From Epiperipatus broadwayi (Eukaryota > Onychophora > Udeonychophora > Euonychophora > Peripatidae), in NCBI GenBank assembly GCA_028023455.1, contig JAQFVV010006238.1, positions 4,968,572 through 5,032,571 on the forward strand: 64,000 nt of DNA. The letters run 5' to 3'. The notes under the pieces were generated by a model. It ran no database searches. It saw nothing but the letters and a program-made list of their open reading frames with translations, and was not told the origin of the DNA. Of this stretch, positions 61,985 to 64,000 are shown one piece after another. Numbering within the stretch: position 1 is the stretch's first letter; every line of letters starts with the position of its first letter. The translations under genes and the position numbers were made by a program.

Positions 61985-63400
61985 TCTATGAGTAAGAGGT
62001 CAAGTTATTTTTCATACATCAAATGAATAATTCTATTAATGAGCTACATTTTGTTTTCTTTTGCTTGCTCATTCAAAATGAGGGTGAAACATTATGAGAG
62101 TTGATAGTATGAAACCTAAATAAAATTAATATGATATGATTTGAAACAATAATTAAGGTGTTACATTCTCCATACCTTCTGAATTAATATTTTATGCATG
62201 CATCTGAATTATGCTATCTGTTACAAAATAATCAACATAGCTGAATCCAATTGGTTTACTTATAAAAATGGGATAAAATGTCATAATACAGATGATGACA
62301 ATGGCTAACCAAGCTTTAACACCAATTCTACTTCAGCTGTTCTGTGAAAAAATCAATTCTACCTTTATTTTCCTTTCTTATTCACAAACTATCTTACACT
62401 TGGCTATGAATAAATGATGTAAAAGAATTCCACAGAATACATGATGGATAAAAAGACTTTCACAACTCTAATCATTTAAATAACAATACACAGTGATTCC
62501 CTAGCCTAATTTCTGAGGCTTAAATGCTTCGTCTTATCACCAAAAAACAAGGGAAATACACTACTTGGCTTCACATACTATAATTCATAAAATACAACTA
62601 TTTAATCTGGATGATATAATTCACTCCTGACAAATATTTCAACAAGCTAAGGGAAAGCTCTCTCAACCCCTGACAATGCAAAACATAATCCACTTATGAC
62701 AAATATTCAAATAAATTAAAGGAGAGCTTTCTCAATCCCTGACAATACAACATATAACATGAACAATTTCTTTCTGCATAGCCACTAAATAATTTCAATC
62801 TAAGCATAAAAAATAATAAATTCACCCTTAAACAAATCCTTAATCTTTCCACTTCTTTTTGGAACATTTCATCATCCAAAACCAATCAAAATTAAATTAT
62901 TTCTACTTTCAATTCAACAATTGCATAACTGAATCAAATAACAGACAGGTATATAAGTATAATAATGCATAAATAATTTCAAATCACATTTGCTAAGAAA
63001 TACTGTAACAACATTAATTAATAAGTTATAAAAAAAATAATGAATAAATCTCTCATTTCTGACAAGTATAATATTTTAACTTGGAAATATAATAATTATT
63101 ATTAAATAAGCAAGACAAAACAACTCTTTAGTGTATTTACTATTAGTTCACAAATTGAAACAAAATGTCTGGTTTGGGATAAACAACAAATTATTAAATT
63201 TGGAGTAAAATAATTGTTGAAAAATAAACCTCATATCTTCTTAAAAATGCAAAGATTAACAATACATTTTATGTAATTACCCCTATTCAAAAATGAGCTG
63301 TTAACTCTTAAATCGCAAACAGATATTTCTATTGCCACATGCATATAGAAATACAAGTACATAATAAAAACTATATTAAAATAATACTAATTACCTAGTA
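61985..63400. other. AT-rich DNA; 70-bp tandem pair at 62621-62760
   Basis: TGACAAATATTTCAACAAGC ... CTCTCAACCCCTGACAATGC is repeated as TGACAAATATTCAAATAAAT ... TCTCAATCCCTGACAATACA. No genes were seen. Confidence 0.6.
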
Positions 63401-63409
63401 TAATATATC

Positions 63410-63854
63410 TGGCTGCAGAAAGGAGTTTTGCTATTAACTGAAAGGAGACCCTTTGATTCCTCTTGGAGGCCTTAAAGGACCGAGCAGGGCAAATTCCTAA
63501 TGTCCACTCCATACGTTCTTGTCATTGCAGCTGTTATTACTATGTGATTATTCATATAGTATACGAACATGGATGGGCTGCTCACCAACACGCATTAGCC
63601 AGCATGGTGAGTTTATTGGCTTTTTACCTCTGAGTTTAAGATCAAGAAACACCATGGTCTTTCTTCTCAGTGCCTGATAAGGCAGAATGAATGTTTGTGT
63701 AAATGATAAATATTTTCCCAATACATATATACAATTATGACAGACAAAAATAAAGCATGGCCCTTATCGTCAGGAGGCTGTAAAGTCACCAACCAAGGCA
63801 GCGGTTAGTGGCCGAAGGCGGAGAGTGCTAAGAATCCCCTGAGGCTGCCATTTG
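63410..63854 (+). other. Probable 5' UTR of a non-LTR retrotransposon
   Basis: GC content rises sharply here (GGAGGCCTTAAAGGACCGAG, GCAGCGGTTAGTGGCCGAAG), directly before a retrotransposon endonuclease frame. The element's exact start is not visible. Confidence 0.5.
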
Positions 63855-64000
63855 ATGACGACTTTTTATTTAGGTACTTACAACTGCAGATCACTTTCAA
63901 GTGAAGGAAGATTGCAAAAATTAGAAGCTCTTATATTAAATGGGACATTATTGGACTTTGTGAAGTTAGAAGAAAAGGTGAAGAGACAATTGATTTAAAA
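63855..64000 (+). pseudogene. Non-LTR retrotransposon AP-type endonuclease, N-terminus, cut by window edge
   Basis: From ATG at 63855 the frame reads MTTFYLGTYNCRSLSSEGR, the typical start of an exonuclease/endonuclease/phosphatase domain, where TYN is the first conserved motif. Near 63935 one base is lost or gained. The adjacent frame then gives IKWDIIGLCEVRRKGEETID, containing the conserved G-L-x-E metal-binding motif. This enzyme nicks target DNA to prime reverse transcription. The shift means this copy is probably broken. The rest of the polyprotein lies beyond the right edge. It is the same general type as the C-terminal fragment at 1591-2018. Confidence 0.87.

Overview
The window looks like non-coding DNA from an animal nuclear genome. 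It is very AT-rich, and no host gene with credible exons is visible on either strand. Almost everything recognisable is a mobile-element remnant or a simple repeat. The mix suggests a cephalopod such as an octopus, or at least a lophotrochozoan: Penelope-like retroelements (PLEs) with a GIY-YIG endonuclease, tRNA-derived SINEs, long (TCTA)n, (TAA)n and (TA)n tracts, non-LTR retrotransposon relics and a Merlin-type transposase relic. That assignment is inference; no marker gene is present.

Layout. 0-8 kb: a 3' fragment of a non-LTR reverse transcriptase (about 1.6-2.0 kb), a 54-bp-arm hairpin (2.5 kb), three copies of a foldback family carrying a hammerhead-ribozyme-like core (4.0-5.9 kb), and an inverted pair of a second hammerhead-bearing, tRNA-like SINE family (6.9-7.4 kb). 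8-16 kb: a (TCTA)n/(TCTG)n array, a decayed PLE on the + strand (9.3-10.5 kb), PLE tails in inverted arrangement (11.1 kb), and a nearly full-length PLE on the - strand with a tandem partial copy forming a pseudo-LTR (12.6-15.8 kb). 16-24 kb: mostly unique AT-rich DNA, then a (TAA)n tract and a near-perfect 0.6-kb inverted duplication of a third PLE tail. 25-36 kb: a CR1/Jockey-like RT relic split by a SINE, further hammerhead-type SINE copies, a second (TCTA)n array and a tandem duplication hit by a SINE. 37-51 kb: a minimal foldback copy, minisatellites, two tandem Merlin-like transposase relics, an unusual 1.76-kb insertion (47.1-48.9 kb) with inverted ends and 39-bp direct flanks, and a second inverted PLE-3 copy. 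51-64 kb: mostly unrecognised AT-rich DNA with a large hairpin, a SINE, degenerate hammerhead-foldback copies, a 110-bp minisatellite, and the 5' end of a non-LTR element running off the right edge.

The most interesting pattern is a possible functional link. PLEs supply a reverse transcriptase and endonuclease. Two short non-autonomous families carry hammerhead-like ribozyme cores (CTGATGA, a short stem, GAAA, a tiny stem III, then a GTC, ATC or TA cleavage triplet, with matching stem I). The PLEs and both short families occur as head-to-head, 5'-truncated inverted dimers, and PLE ends abut (TA)n tracts. This suggests, but does not prove, that PLE machinery mobilises the ribozyme-bearing elements.
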